A DNA stretch of 64,000 nt from Moellerella sp963519845 (lineage in GTDB: Bacteria > Pseudomonadota > Gammaproteobacteria > Enterobacterales > Enterobacteriaceae). The notes under the pieces were generated by a model that searched no databases, was not told where the DNA came from, and saw only the letters and a list, made by a program, of their open reading frames with translations. Position numbers and translations under genes: made by a program. This document shows, piece by piece, positions 28,538-37,365 of the stretch; the first letter of the stretch is position 1; every line of letters begins with the position of its first letter. Location: contig CAUQNX010000004.1 in the NCBI GenBank assembly GCA_963519845.1, positions 1 through 64,000 on the forward strand. The letters are read 5' to 3'.

Positions 28538-29191
28538 ATGATGCAACCCTATAATCCGCCAACTGATCCTTGGCTCCATATCCTGTATCAGGATGAGCAT
28601 ATTATGGTGGTTAATAAGCCAAGTGAGCTGCTTTCAGTTCCCGGCAAAGCGCCAGAGCACAATGATAGTATTATGTCACGTGTACAACACGATTTTCCCG
28701 CTGCAGAGTCCGTTCATCGGCTCGATATGGCCACCAGCGGCGTAATGGCTGTCGCCCTCAATAAAGCGGCTGAGCGTGAGCTTAAACGGCAATTTCGCGA
28801 AAGAGAACCGAAAAAAAGTTATATCGCGCGAGTGTGGGGACGATTAGAAAATGAAAAAGGGTTGATTGATCTACCATTGATTTGCGATTGGCCCAATAGA
28901 CCTAAGCAAAAAGTTTGCTTTGAAACAGGTAAATCGGCACAAACAGAATATGAAGTGTTAGAGTATGAAGAGCAAGCGACGCGCGTCTTGTTATCACCCA
29001 TCACTGGGCGTTCACACCAGCTTAGAGTGCATATGCTTGCATTAGGACATCCGATATTAGGAGATAGGTTCTATGCACATGAGCAGGCTAGAGCTTTAGC
29101 ATCTCGCCTGCAATTACACGCACAAGAATTACTGATTACGCATCCTGCTTATGGAACGCCGATGCATTTTAGCTGTAAAGCTGATTTTTAA
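28538..29191 (+). CDS. rluA: Dual-specificity pseudouridine synthase RluA
   Basis: RluA makes pseudouridine at 23S rRNA position 746 and tRNA position 32. The 217-aa protein has the catalytic motif HRLDMATSGV (Asp about residue 62), REREPKKSYIARVWG, and the C-terminal TGRSHQLRVHM. Two ATG codons are adjacent at 28538 and 28541. The Shine-Dalgarno AGGAG (28521-28525) merges into a perfect 14-nt palindrome ending one base before the ATG, which may matter for initiation. It is separated from rapA by a terminator. Confidence 0.96.
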   Translation: MMQPYNPPTDPWLHILYQDEHIMVVNKPSELLSVPGKAPEHNDSIMSRVQHDFPAAESVHRLDMATSGVMAVALNKAAERELKRQFREREPKKSYIARVWGRLENEKGLIDLPLICDWPNRPKQKVCFETGKSAQTEYEVLEYEEQATRVLLSPITGRSHQLRVHMLALGHPILGDRFYAHEQARALASRLQLHAQELLITHPAYGTPMHFSCKADF

Positions 29192-29202
29192 TTATCTGCT
29201 TA

Positions 29203-29295
29203 TTAGCCGAGTAGGACTGTAACCGAATTCAACGAAGCAAGGATCAGGCATGCTGCCAATCCTACACTGCCGAAAAGAAAACGGAAATTAGCCAT
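29203..29295 (-). CDS. Putative 30-residue single-pass membrane protein
   Basis: A 31-codon frame starts at ATG 29295, 6-7 nt after a strong GAGGAAC ribosome binding site, and ends with tandem TAA TAA. The peptide begins MANFRFLFGSVGL and continues with hydrophobic residues (AACLILASL) to the end VTVLLG. A short positive N-terminus (one Arg) before one hydrophobic helix is the pattern of small inner-membrane proteins. It lies between the rluA stop and the djlA terminator hairpin. I do not recognise it as any named small protein. Codon choice and the excellent initiation site support it, but proof of expression is lacking. Confidence 0.55.
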   Translation of the reverse strand: MANFRFLFGSVGLAACLILASLNSVTVLLG

Positions 29296-29373
29296 TGTTT
29301 TGTTCCTCAAAAGTGAAAGATAAAGTTAAATTGTTTAATCTTCCTCTTATGCTACCTAAAGCAAAAATAAACT

Positions 29374-29409
29374 CAAGTTGCTGAAATAATATATTATTTC
29401 AGCAACTTG
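29374..29409 (-). terminator. 36-nt perfect palindrome, probable djlA terminator
   Basis: A perfect 36-nt inverted repeat without mismatch begins 6 nt past the djlA stop. The arms read CAAGTTGCTGAAATAAT and its complement around a central AT. On the minus strand it is followed by AGTTTATTTTTG, so it should end djlA transcription. It also separates djlA from the small membrane ORF, which then needs its own promoter or read-through. Confidence 0.7.
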
Positions 29410-29414
29410 GTATT

Positions 29415-30230
29415 TTATTTGAAACCTCGATCTTTCTTAATTAAATCATAGGCAGCTTGAATTGATTGTGTCTTTTGCTTAGCTATTTCCATCATTTCTG
29501 GTGGAAGACCTTTAGCGACTAATTTATCAGGATGGTTCTCACTCATCAGCTTTCGGTAAGCGCGCTTAATTTTTGCTGAATCATCATCCAGCGCAACGCC
29601 TAATACGTTACAAGCATCTTCCAGCGTTGGACCTTGCGACTGCTGAGCATATCCTCCCGACTGCTGCTGAGAGTATCCGCCACCAAAGTTTCGGCCACCT
29701 TGGATCATTTGCAAAAATTGCTCAAATTGTATCTTAGAAATGCCAAGTTCTTCTGCAATGATAAAAAGTACTTTTCTTTCATTGGGATGTAGCTCACCGT
29801 CGGCAAATGCGGCTTGCAATTGGATCTCCAGAAACATCTGAATTAAATCAAAACGACCATAACAAGCGAGACGTAATTGCTTTAACACATCTCTGAGCGG
29901 AAAATTGGGTGATTTACCTTCTCTAAAAGCCTGTTGCGCTGCAACTCTTGCACTACCATGTAACTGCATTCTATCCATTAGGTTAGTCGCTAACTGGATA
30001 TCAGTTTCCGTCACTCGCCCTTTCGCTTTGGTTAAATGGCCGAGGATTTGAAAACTGCTGGCAAAAAATATCGCCTGCCGATCCTGCTTATTCATACCAT
30101 TTAGTGCTTTTCGCTGTGCTGACGCTTTATCCACCCCATGACCGATCAATAGGCCAAAAAAGGCGCCCCAGAACCCCAAACCAGAGACGATTCCAAGGAT
30201 AACACCAACAATTTTCCCCCAATAGTGCAT
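29415..30230 (-). CDS. djlA: Membrane-anchored J-domain co-chaperone DjlA
   Basis: DjlA is a type III membrane DnaJ-like co-chaperone that stimulates DnaK and affects the Rcs capsule pathway in E. coli. The 271-aa protein has an N-terminal membrane segment with glycine-rich GLGFWGAFFGLLIGHG, a TerB-like middle domain (about 50-160), a Gly/Gln-rich linker (GGGYSQQQSGGYAQQSQG) and a C-terminal J domain with the HPD motif (SENHPDKLVAKG). Length and domain order equal those of E. coli. It is divergent from lptD, as in other enterics. Confidence 0.97.
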   Translation of the reverse strand: MHYWGKIVGVILGIVSGLGFWGAFFGLLIGHGVDKASAQRKALNGMNKQDRQAIFFASSFQILGHLTKAKGRVTETDIQLATNLMDRMQLHGSARVAAQQAFREGKSPNFPLRDVLKQLRLACYGRFDLIQMFLEIQLQAAFADGELHPNERKVLFIIAEELGISKIQFEQFLQMIQGGRNFGGGYSQQQSGGYAQQSQGPTLEDACNVLGVALDDDSAKIKRAYRKLMSENHPDKLVAKGLPPEMMEIAKQKTQSIQAAYDLIKKDRGFK

Positions 30231-30411
30231 ATATTCCTCAATTCCTCAATGCTCTGAATGCAATTATGCATTATCATACTATTCATTCAGCTCTGTGCCT
30301 AACCACATGAGCGTAAAGTTTACCACTTTACACTGGCGCATTATTGTTGAGTGCGCTAGTCTCTGAGCGTTTGCCAGCAATGCCAATAATGATGGAACCG
30401 CGTATAGGATT

Positions 30412-32769
30412 ATGAAAAAAAGATATCCCACCCTGCTCGCCACTATGGTTTGGGCAGCTATATATAGTCAGCAAGTTCATGCTGATCTTGCAGCGCAATG
30501 TCTATTGGGCATCCCTGTCTACTCAAAACCTTTGGTAGCAGGCAACCCAAATGATTTACCTATACGTATCACAGCTAAAGATGTTCGTGGGGAATACCCG
30601 CGCTATGTCGAATATGGTGGTAGTGTTGATATTCAACAAGGTAATCAGACATTAACCGCTGATAATGTGATTCTTTCACAGACTGATGATATTGAACCTA
30701 TTCGCACCGTAACCGCGACAGGTAATGTCAGTTATGACGATCCGCAAATTATTCTAAAAGGACCCAAAGCTTGGGCGAACTTGAATAATAAGAATACGGA
30801 TGTCGATGAAGGTAACTATCAGATGGTTGGCCGCCAAGGGCGCGGACAAGCCGATAAAATGCAAATGCGCGGTGAGAATCGCTACACTATTTTAAAGAAC
30901 GGTAGCTTTACCACTTGCTTGCCAGATAACAATAGCTGGAGTGTGGCAGGATCTGAAGTGATCATTGACCGTGAAGAAGAAGTGGCTGAAATTTGGAATG
31001 CCCGTTTTCGTCTTGGCAATGTCCCCGTTTTTTACAGCCCTTATTTGCAGCTGCCAATTGGTAGCAAAAGAACCTCGGGCTTCTTACTCCCGACCGGTAG
31101 TTATTCCAACAATAATGGACTTGAATTTGCACTGCCCTATTATTGGAATATCGCTCCCAATTTTGATGCAACTATCACACCGCAGTTTATGACCCACCGT
31201 GGTGTTAAATTAAATAATGAATTCCGCTATTTGCTCGCGCCGGGAACGGGCACCGTCGCTTTCGACTGGATTGGTCATGACCGTGCTTACTCGAAAGACA
31301 AAGCTGAAAATAAACGTGATGACCGTGATAGCAATGCACGTTGGCTATTCTACTGGGCGAATTCCGGCGTCTATGATCAGAACTGGCGTTTCAATGCCGA
31401 CTATACCAAAGTAAGCGATCGCCAATATTTTACCGACTTTAATTCACAGTACGGTAATACCACTGATGGTTATGCGACACAAAAATTTAGTGCGGGTTAC
31501 GCGGCAGAAAACTGGAATGCGACTTTAAGTCATAAACAGTTCCAAGTCTTTGTTGAAGATCCTAATCGTAAGGCTTATAAAGCTGAGCCTCAGCTTGATG
31601 TTAATTATTACAAAAATAACCTAGGTGTTTTTGATTTTAATACTTATGCTCAAGCCGCTCGCTTTACAAGTGTAGGCAAAAACCAGCCCGATGCGACACG
31701 TCTTCATATTGCGCCCGAAATAAACTTGCCATTATCTAATGGCTGGGCAAGTATGAACAACAGCATCAAACTGATGGCCACCAGCTACAATCAAGATATC
31801 CCTGATAGTAATCGAGATAAAATGCTCGATCGCAAAGTCAATCGTGTACTCCCTATGTACAAAAGTGACGCCAAAGTGGTTTTTGAACGTAATCTCTATG
31901 AAGGCAGTGATTACATTCAAACATTAGAGCCACGAGTGCAATATCTTTATATTCCTTATAAAGATCAGGATAATATCAATAACTATGACTCGGTATTACT
32001 CCAGTCAGATTATAATGGATTATTCCGCGATCGCATCTACAGTGGACTTGATCGCATCGCTTCTGCCAACCAGTTAACAACCGGTGTGACTACACGCCTC
32101 TATGATGATGCCTTGGCTGAACGTTTTAACTTCTCTATTGGTCAAATCTACTACTTTGAACGTCCGCGCGCGGGAAATTCAAAACTACTTATTGATGATA
32201 AAAGTAATACCGGTTCTCTACTGTGGGCCAGTGATGCTTCATGGCGAATCACCGATGAGTGGGGCGTGCGTGGTGGGGTGCAATATGACCGTCGTTTAGG
32301 TAATGTGACCATGGGGAATGCGGTCACCGAATACCGTTTCGATGCCGATCGTTTAGTTCAGTTAAACTATCGTTTCGTCGATCGTGACTATATTCAGGCA
32401 ACATTCCGCCGTGATGAAACGGAACAATCTTGGGGACTTCCTGCTTATCAGAAAGGAATTTCTCAAATTGGTACTGTCGTCAGCTGGCCATTATCTGAGC
32501 AATGGGGATTTGTTGGCTCCTATTATTACGATACAAAACAGCAGCAGCCTGCTAGCCAACTTGTTGGTTTGCAATACAATACTTGTTGTTGGGCAGTCAA
32601 TTTAGGATACGAACGTAAAATCATTGGCTGGCAAACAGATAAGTTCAGCAGTGAATATGACAATAAATGGTCGGTCAATGTGGAACTTAGAGGCCTAAAT
32701 AACAATCATAGTTTGGGTAGCCAGAAAATGCTGCAAAGTGGTATTCTGCCGTATCAACGTGCTTTCTGA
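30412..32769 (+). CDS. lptD: LPS-assembly outer-membrane protein LptD
   Basis: LptD is the essential outer-membrane barrel that, with lipoprotein LptE, inserts lipopolysaccharide into the outer leaflet. The 785-aa product has a signal peptide (MKKRYPTLLATMVWAAIYSQ, ending VHA), an N-terminal OstA-like beta-jellyroll, and a 26-strand barrel. The four cysteines needed for its disulfides are present: C30 (AAQCLLG), one in FTTCLPDN, and the pair NTCCWAV near 726. Next come surA and pdxA, the usual enteric order; SurA chaperones LptD itself. Confidence 0.97.
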   Translation: MKKRYPTLLATMVWAAIYSQQVHADLAAQCLLGIPVYSKPLVAGNPNDLPIRITAKDVRGEYPRYVEYGGSVDIQQGNQTLTADNVILSQTDDIEPIRTVTATGNVSYDDPQIILKGPKAWANLNNKNTDVDEGNYQMVGRQGRGQADKMQMRGENRYTILKNGSFTTCLPDNNSWSVAGSEVIIDREEEVAEIWNARFRLGNVPVFYSPYLQLPIGSKRTSGFLLPTGSYSNNNGLEFALPYYWNIAPNFDATITPQFMTHRGVKLNNEFRYLLAPGTGTVAFDWIGHDRAYSKDKAENKRDDRDSNARWLFYWANSGVYDQNWRFNADYTKVSDRQYFTDFNSQYGNTTDGYATQKFSAGYAAENWNATLSHKQFQVFVEDPNRKAYKAEPQLDVNYYKNNLGVFDFNTYAQAARFTSVGKNQPDATRLHIAPEINLPLSNGWASMNNSIKLMATSYNQDIPDSNRDKMLDRKVNRVLPMYKSDAKVVFERNLYEGSDYIQTLEPRVQYLYIPYKDQDNINNYDSVLLQSDYNGLFRDRIYSGLDRIASANQLTTGVTTRLYDDALAERFNFSIGQIYYFERPRAGNSKLLIDDKSNTGSLLWASDASWRITDEWGVRGGVQYDRRLGNVTMGNAVTEYRFDADRLVQLNYRFVDRDYIQATFRRDETEQSWGLPAYQKGISQIGTVVSWPLSEQWGFVGSYYYDTKQQQPASQLVGLQYNTCCWAVNLGYERKIIGWQTDKFSSEYDNKWSVNVELRGLNNNHSLGSQKMLQSGILPYQRAF

Positions 32770-32833
32770 TAACACAGGCACAGAACAAACACGATTAACT
32801 CGCATTATGCGGAATCTATATGATAGGACACAT

Positions 32834-34153
32834 ATGAATAATTGGAAAACGCTTATTCTTGGTTTGATGTTTGCCAGCTCAACGGCATTATCAGCACCAC
32901 AGCAAATGGATAAAGTTGCTGCCGTCGTGAATAACGGTGTTGTACTGGAAAGTGACGTTAATAACATGGTTAACACAGTGAAAATGAATGCGCGTAATGC
33001 TGGCCAACAAGTGCCCGATGAAGCGGCGCTGCGCAATCAAATTCTTGAGCGCTTGATCATGGATAATATTTTGCTGCAAATGGCGAATCAGATGCAGATC
33101 AATATCCCTGAAGATGCGGTTAATGCCACTATTTTGGATATAGCGCGCCAAAATGGAATTAGTGTTGAGCAAATGCAAAAGCGTCTGACGGCTGATGGTC
33201 TTGATATGACTCAATATCGTGGCGAAATTCGCAAAGAAATGCTGATTGCTGAAGTACGTAACAATGAAGTACGTCGCCGAGTCACTATACTGCCACAAGA
33301 AGTGGAATCTTTAGCTCAACAAATGAGCTCACAGGCAGTGAATGAAGCCAATGTTAATCTTAGCCACATACTGATCCCATTGCCAGAAAACCCAACGCCT
33401 GCTCAGTTAGAACAAGCTGAAACTATCGTTAAAAAAGTCATGACAGATTTAAACAGCGGCGCTGACTTCGGTAAGCTAGCTATCACTTACTCGGCAGATT
33501 CTCAAGCGCTGAAAGGCGGAGATATGGGTTGGTCCCGTCTGCAAGAACTGCCCGTTGTTTTTGCTGAACAGCTGAAAGCAGCGAAAAAAGGCGATATCAT
33601 TGGCCCTATCCGCTCTGGTGTGGGTTATCATATTTTACGCTTAAACGATATTGATAGCTCAAATAAAGCCATTTCCGTCACTGAAGTGAAAGCGCGCCAT
33701 ATTCTGATCAAATCTTCACCTATCATGAATGATGAAGAAGCCAGACAAAAATTGCAGCAAGTGTCTGACGATATTCGTAGCGGTAAAACTACCTTTGAAG
33801 ATGCAGCAAGAGAAAACTCGGAAGATCCAGGCAGCGCATTAAAAGGCGGTGAATTGGGTTGGAATATGCCAGACATCTTTGATCCGGCATTCCGCGATGG
33901 TTTAATGCGCTTAAATAAAGGCGAACTGAGCCAACCGATCCGCTCTTCATTTGGCTGGCACCTAATTGAGCTTCAAGACACGCGAAATGTTGATAAAACA
34001 GATGTTGCTCAGAAAGATCAAGCCTATCGTTTACTGTTTAACCGTAAATTTAATGAAGAAGCGCAAACTTGGATGCAAGAACAACGTGCATCTGCTTACG
34101 TGAAAACATTAGATGGCAATGATGTGCAATCCAATGACAATGACACCAAATAA
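32834..34153 (+). CDS. surA: Periplasmic chaperone / peptidyl-prolyl isomerase SurA
   Basis: SurA escorts unfolded outer-membrane proteins such as LptD and porins to the BAM complex. I start at the ATG at 32834 (439 aa), preceded by AGGA, because MNNWKTLILGLMFASSTALS is a proper signal peptide. Open frame upstream overlaps lptD. After the signal come the conserved VDKVAAVVNNGVVLES-like start (here MDKVAAVVNN), an N-terminal chaperone domain, and two parvulin domains that begin NLSHILIPLPENP and ARHILIKSSP. The C-terminus RASAYVKTLDGN completes the chaperone core. Confidence 0.96.
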   Translation: MNNWKTLILGLMFASSTALSAPQQMDKVAAVVNNGVVLESDVNNMVNTVKMNARNAGQQVPDEAALRNQILERLIMDNILLQMANQMQINIPEDAVNATILDIARQNGISVEQMQKRLTADGLDMTQYRGEIRKEMLIAEVRNNEVRRRVTILPQEVESLAQQMSSQAVNEANVNLSHILIPLPENPTPAQLEQAETIVKKVMTDLNSGADFGKLAITYSADSQALKGGDMGWSRLQELPVVFAEQLKAAKKGDIIGPIRSGVGYHILRLNDIDSSNKAISVTEVKARHILIKSSPIMNDEEARQKLQQVSDDIRSGKTTFEDAARENSEDPGSALKGGELGWNMPDIFDPAFRDGLMRLNKGELSQPIRSSFGWHLIELQDTRNVDKTDVAQKDQAYRLLFNRKFNEEAQTWMQEQRASAYVKTLDGNDVQSNDNDTK

Positions 34154-35129
34154 ACCTATCGTTATCACCCCCGGCGAACCCGCTGGGGTTGGTCCTGATT
34201 TGCTTATCCAACTCGCTCAGCAGCAGTGGCCTGTTGAGCTAGTCGCTTGTGCCGATCCTGAACTGCTATTGGCACGCGCAAAACAGCTGAATCTCCCTTT
34301 AACACTCAATCGCTATTGTGCTGATGGTCAACATCAAGCACAACCTGCTGGTTGTTTATCGATTTTATCTGTCAGTCTTAATGCCCCTGCCGTCGCAGGA
34401 GAGCTTAATGCTCTAAATAGTGCTTATGTAACAGAGACATTAGAAAAAGCCTGTGATGGCTGTCTGAGCGGCGAGTTTTCAGCATTAGTTACAGGTCCGG
34501 TTCATAAAGGGATCATTAATGACGCAGGCGTTCCTTTTAGCGGCCATACAGAGTTTTTTGCTGAGCGCAGTCACTGCCAGCGCGTGGTGATGATGCTGGC
34601 CACAGAGGAGTTACGAGTAGCTCTGGCAACCACTCATCTGCCACTGAAAGATGTCTCTGCGGCCATCACCTATGATAGTCTGCGTGAAGTGATTAAGATC
34701 CTTCATCATGACTTACAACATAAGTTTGGTTATCCAGAACCCACGATTTATGTCTGTGGTTTAAATCCACATGCAGGAGAAGGGGGTCATATGGGAATGG
34801 AAGAGATTGACACTATCACACCAGCGTTAGATAGCCTGCGCAGTGAAGGGATCAATCTAGTTGGACCACTTCCCGCTGATACCTTGTTCCAAGCTAAATA
34901 CTTAACCCATGCCGATGCGGTTTTAGCTATGTATCACGATCAGGGCCTCCCTGTGCTAAAATACCAAGGATTCGGTAGAGCCGTGAATATTACGCTCGGT
35001 TTACCCTTTATCCGTACTTCCGTCGATCACGGGACAGCATTAGAACTTGCAGGTACGGGCCTCGCAGATGTGGGTAGTTTTATTACCGCATTAACGTTAG
35101 CCATTCAGATGACAAATAATAATGAATAG
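34134..35129 (+). CDS. pdxA: 4-hydroxythreonine-4-phosphate dehydrogenase
   Basis: PdxA oxidises 4-phosphohydroxy-L-threonine in pyridoxal phosphate synthesis. Diagnostic segments are ITPGEPAGVGPDL, TGPVHKGIINDAG, GHTEFFAE, the metal-binding CGLNPHAGEGGHMG and MYHDQGLPVLKYQGFG. The exact start is unclear: five in-frame ATGs lie between 34113 and 34140, all inside the end of surA, with no strong Shine-Dalgarno. I take 34134 (331 aa), nearest to the E. coli length of 329. It overlaps surA by 20 nt and rsmA by 8 nt, so all three are one transcription unit. Confidence 0.95.
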   Translation: MTMTPNKPIVITPGEPAGVGPDLLIQLAQQQWPVELVACADPELLLARAKQLNLPLTLNRYCADGQHQAQPAGCLSILSVSLNAPAVAGELNALNSAYVTETLEKACDGCLSGEFSALVTGPVHKGIINDAGVPFSGHTEFFAERSHCQRVVMMLATEELRVALATTHLPLKDVSAAITYDSLREVIKILHHDLQHKFGYPEPTIYVCGLNPHAGEGGHMGMEEIDTITPALDSLRSEGINLVGPLPADTLFQAKYLTHADAVLAMYHDQGLPVLKYQGFGRAVNITLGLPFIRTSVDHGTALELAGTGLADVGSFITALTLAIQMTNNNE

Positions 35130-35931
35130 TAGAGTCCATCAGGGACATTTCGCCCGTAAACGCTTCGGACAGAATTTTTTAACCGACCAATTTATTATCG
35201 ACAGTATTGTTGATGCTATGCATCCCCAAGAGGGCCAAGCCGTTGTTGAAATCGGTCCTGGTCTGGGTGCTTTGACTGAACCAGTCGCTGCACGTATGGA
35301 TAAAATGACCGTTGTTGAGCTTGACCGCGATCTGGCCGCTCGACTACTGGTACATCCAACCTTAAAAGATAAGCTAACTGTTATTCAACAGGATGCGATG
35401 ACAGTTGATTTTGGTGAGTTAGCCAAACAAGCGGGTCAGCCACTGCGTGTCTTTGGTAATTTGCCCTATAATATATCTACCCCGCTAATGTTCCATCTAT
35501 TTACATTTACAGATGCCATTGCGGATATGAGTTTTATGCTGCAAAAAGAAGTCGTCAACCGCTTAGTTGCAGGTCCGGGTAATAAAACATTTGGACGCTT
35601 AAGTGTTATGGCTCAATATTTCTGCCAGATTGTTCCTGTGCTTGAAGTTCCGCCTGAATCCTTTACCCCTGCACCTAAAGTTGATTCTGCAGTCGTGCGA
35701 TTGATCCCCCATAAGCAAAAACCTTATCCGGTGAGCAATATAAAAATGCTGAGCCGAGTGACTACACAAGCCTTTAATCAACGCCGTAAAACAGTGCGTA
35801 ATAGCTTGGGTGATTTATTGACCGTAGAACAACTGGTTATGTTGGGTATCGATCCGGGTTCTCGTGCTGAGAATATTTCTGTTGAAGCCTATTGTAAGAT
35901 GGCTAACTATCTTTGCGGGTTATCTAACTGA
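35122..35931 (+). CDS. rsmA: 16S rRNA dimethyladenosine transferase RsmA (KsgA)
   Basis: RsmA dimethylates two adjacent adenosines near the 3' end of 16S rRNA late in 30S assembly. The 269-aa protein has the SAM-binding VEIGPGLGALTEP, the acidic VVELDRDLA, QQDAM and the catalytic NLPYNIST motif, plus FGQNFLTD at the N-terminus. It starts inside the end of pdxA (8-nt overlap), and apaG follows 18 nt after its stop. Loss of this gene gives kasugamycin resistance in E. coli; here it looks intact. Confidence 0.97.
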   Translation: MNSRVHQGHFARKRFGQNFLTDQFIIDSIVDAMHPQEGQAVVEIGPGLGALTEPVAARMDKMTVVELDRDLAARLLVHPTLKDKLTVIQQDAMTVDFGELAKQAGQPLRVFGNLPYNISTPLMFHLFTFTDAIADMSFMLQKEVVNRLVAGPGNKTFGRLSVMAQYFCQIVPVLEVPPESFTPAPKVDSAVVRLIPHKQKPYPVSNIKMLSRVTTQAFNQRRKTVRNSLGDLLTVEQLVMLGIDPGSRAENISVEAYCKMANYLCGLSN

Positions 35932-35949
35932 TCTCTTTTAGGAGGCCCT

Positions 35950-36327
35950 ATGCTTAATCAACCCAGAATTAGCATACAAGTCCAAAGTGTCTATATAGAA
36001 AGCCAGTCTGATCCAGAATTACCTCGGTATGTGTTCGCCTATACCGTTTGCATTCGTAACCATGGCCGTGAGCCTGTTCAACTGCTCACGCGCTATTGGC
36101 GTATCACTAACAGTGATGGCCAGCAGACAGAAGTTCGGGGTGAAGGCGTTGTCGGTGAACAACCGACGCTTCAGCCAGGCTCAGATTATCGTTATACCAG
36201 TGGCCTAGTGCTAGAAACCCCAATGGGAACCATGGAAGGCCATTACCAGATGATTGATCATCAGGGTGAGACCTTCGATGTGGATATTCCCGTATTTCGT
36301 CTTGCTATACCAACTTTGATTAACTAA
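35950..36327 (+). CDS. apaG: ApaG protein (Co2+/Mg2+ efflux-associated, Fn3-like fold)
   Basis: ApaG is a 125-aa protein of immunoglobulin/fibronectin-like fold with unclear biochemical function, historically linked to cobalt and magnesium efflux. Family blocks are VFAYTVCIRNHG, LLTRYWRITNSDG and GEGVVGEQPTLQPG near the pyrophosphate-binding-like loop, and MGTMEGHYQM. AGGAGG in TTTAGGAGGCCC lies 5-9 nt before the ATG, one of the strongest ribosome binding sites in the window. apaH begins 2 nt after its stop. Confidence 0.95.
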   Translation: MLNQPRISIQVQSVYIESQSDPELPRYVFAYTVCIRNHGREPVQLLTRYWRITNSDGQQTEVRGEGVVGEQPTLQPGSDYRYTSGLVLETPMGTMEGHYQMIDHQGETFDVDIPVFRLAIPTLIN

Positions 36328-36329
36328 TT

Positions 36330-37157
36330 ATGTCTACATATCTTATTGGTGATGTTCATGGTTGTTACCATGAACTCCGCGCGTTACTCGATCAAGTCAG
36401 TTTTGATCCGCAAAAGGATACGCTTTGGCTAACGGGTGATTTTGTTGCTCGTGGGCCAGATTCATTAGCGGTATTGCGCTATGTGAAAAGTTTAGGCTCA
36501 TCGGCGAGAGTTGTTTTAGGTAATCACGATCTGCATCTATTAGGGATCTACTGCAAGATCAGTCGTAATAAGCCAAAAGATAACCTGAGTCCATTACTTG
36601 AAGCTGATGATGCCGATGAACTGATCAATTGGCTAAGGCGCCAGCCGCTATTGCAAGTCGATGAAGAAAAGAAAATCATTATGGCTCATGCGGGGATTAC
36701 ACCTCAGTGGGACTTAGAAACCGCTCGGATGTGCGCCCGTGAAGTTGAATCTGTACTCTCCAGTGATGCATACCCTCTATTCATTGATTTTATGTATGGA
36801 GATATGCCAAATAACTGGTCAACGGAGTTAACGGGGCTCTCTCGCCTACGCTTTAGCACCAATGCCTTAACACGCATGCGTTACTGCTTTCCAAATGGAC
36901 AACTGGATATGATCTGTAAGGATAGTCCAGATAATGCCCCCTCTCCGCTTAAACCTTGGTTTTTACTACCCCGTAAGCTCCCCGCTGACTACACTATTAT
37001 GTTTGGTCACTGGGCCTCGTTAGAGGGGCAAGGTGTACCAGAAGGTGTTCGCGCCTTAGATACTGGCTGCTGTTGGGGAGGTCCCCTTACTCTACTCCAT
37101 TGGGAATCACAAAAATTTTATCACCAGCCTTCTCGCTATAAACGTCAAATCGATTGA
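36330..37157 (+). CDS. apaH: Bis(5'-nucleosyl)-tetraphosphatase, symmetrical
   Basis: ApaH splits Ap4A symmetrically to two ADP and also removes Np4 caps from RNA, so it works near RppH in RNA decay. The 275-aa metallophosphatase has GDVHGCYHEL at residues 7-16, GDFVARGPDSLAV, GNHDLHLL, and MAHAGITPQW. apaG and apaH are almost fused, and the unit lptD-surA-pdxA-rsmA-apaG-apaH is complete as in E. coli. After the stop there is a hairpin (37181-37214), then a bidirectional terminator shared with folA. Confidence 0.97.
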   Translation: MSTYLIGDVHGCYHELRALLDQVSFDPQKDTLWLTGDFVARGPDSLAVLRYVKSLGSSARVVLGNHDLHLLGIYCKISRNKPKDNLSPLLEADDADELINWLRRQPLLQVDEEKKIIMAHAGITPQWDLETARMCAREVESVLSSDAYPLFIDFMYGDMPNNWSTELTGLSRLRFSTNALTRMRYCFPNGQLDMICKDSPDNAPSPLKPWFLLPRKLPADYTIMFGHWASLEGQGVPEGVRALDTGCCWGGPLTLLHWESQKFYHQPSRYKRQID

Positions 37158-37180
37158 TCATTAATGCCTCAATCTCGTTC

Positions 37181-37214
37181 GGCTATAGGCCCTTTAATTC
37201 ATAAGGGTTTATAG
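37181..37214 (+). repeat. Hairpin downstream of apaH that needs G-U pairs
   Basis: GCTATA and TATAGC form the outer stem and CCCTT/AAGGG the inner one; they are joined by GG opposite TT. As plus-strand RNA the GG pairs with UU, which gives a 13-bp stem with an 8-nt loop; as minus-strand RNA these would be C-A mismatches. No T-run follows, so it is more likely a 3' processing or stability element of the apaH mRNA than a terminator. Confidence 0.45.
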
Positions 37215-37315
37215 CGATTGATAATAACGTATTCAATTTAAGAATATATATAAAATAGCTAATGTTATATTTATATATTGATAATCAATAAGCTAATTCA
37301 ATATTCTATTTAAAT

Positions 37316-37351
37316 AAAAAAGCCAGACATAAATTATATGCTGGCTTTTTT
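37316..37351. terminator. Bidirectional terminator between apaH and folA
   Basis: An 11-bp stem, AAAAAAGCCAG (37316-37326) with CTGGCTTTTTT (37341-37351), has T-runs on both strands. It serves apaH (plus) and folA (minus, ending at 37366). Confidence 0.88.
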
Positions 37352-37365
37352 ATATAGCGGCTATA

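Noticed and set aside
32695..33036. 113-codon minus-strand frame across lptD-surA
   Set aside because: Antisense to the end of lptD and the surA signal peptide; composition is that of a shadow frame.
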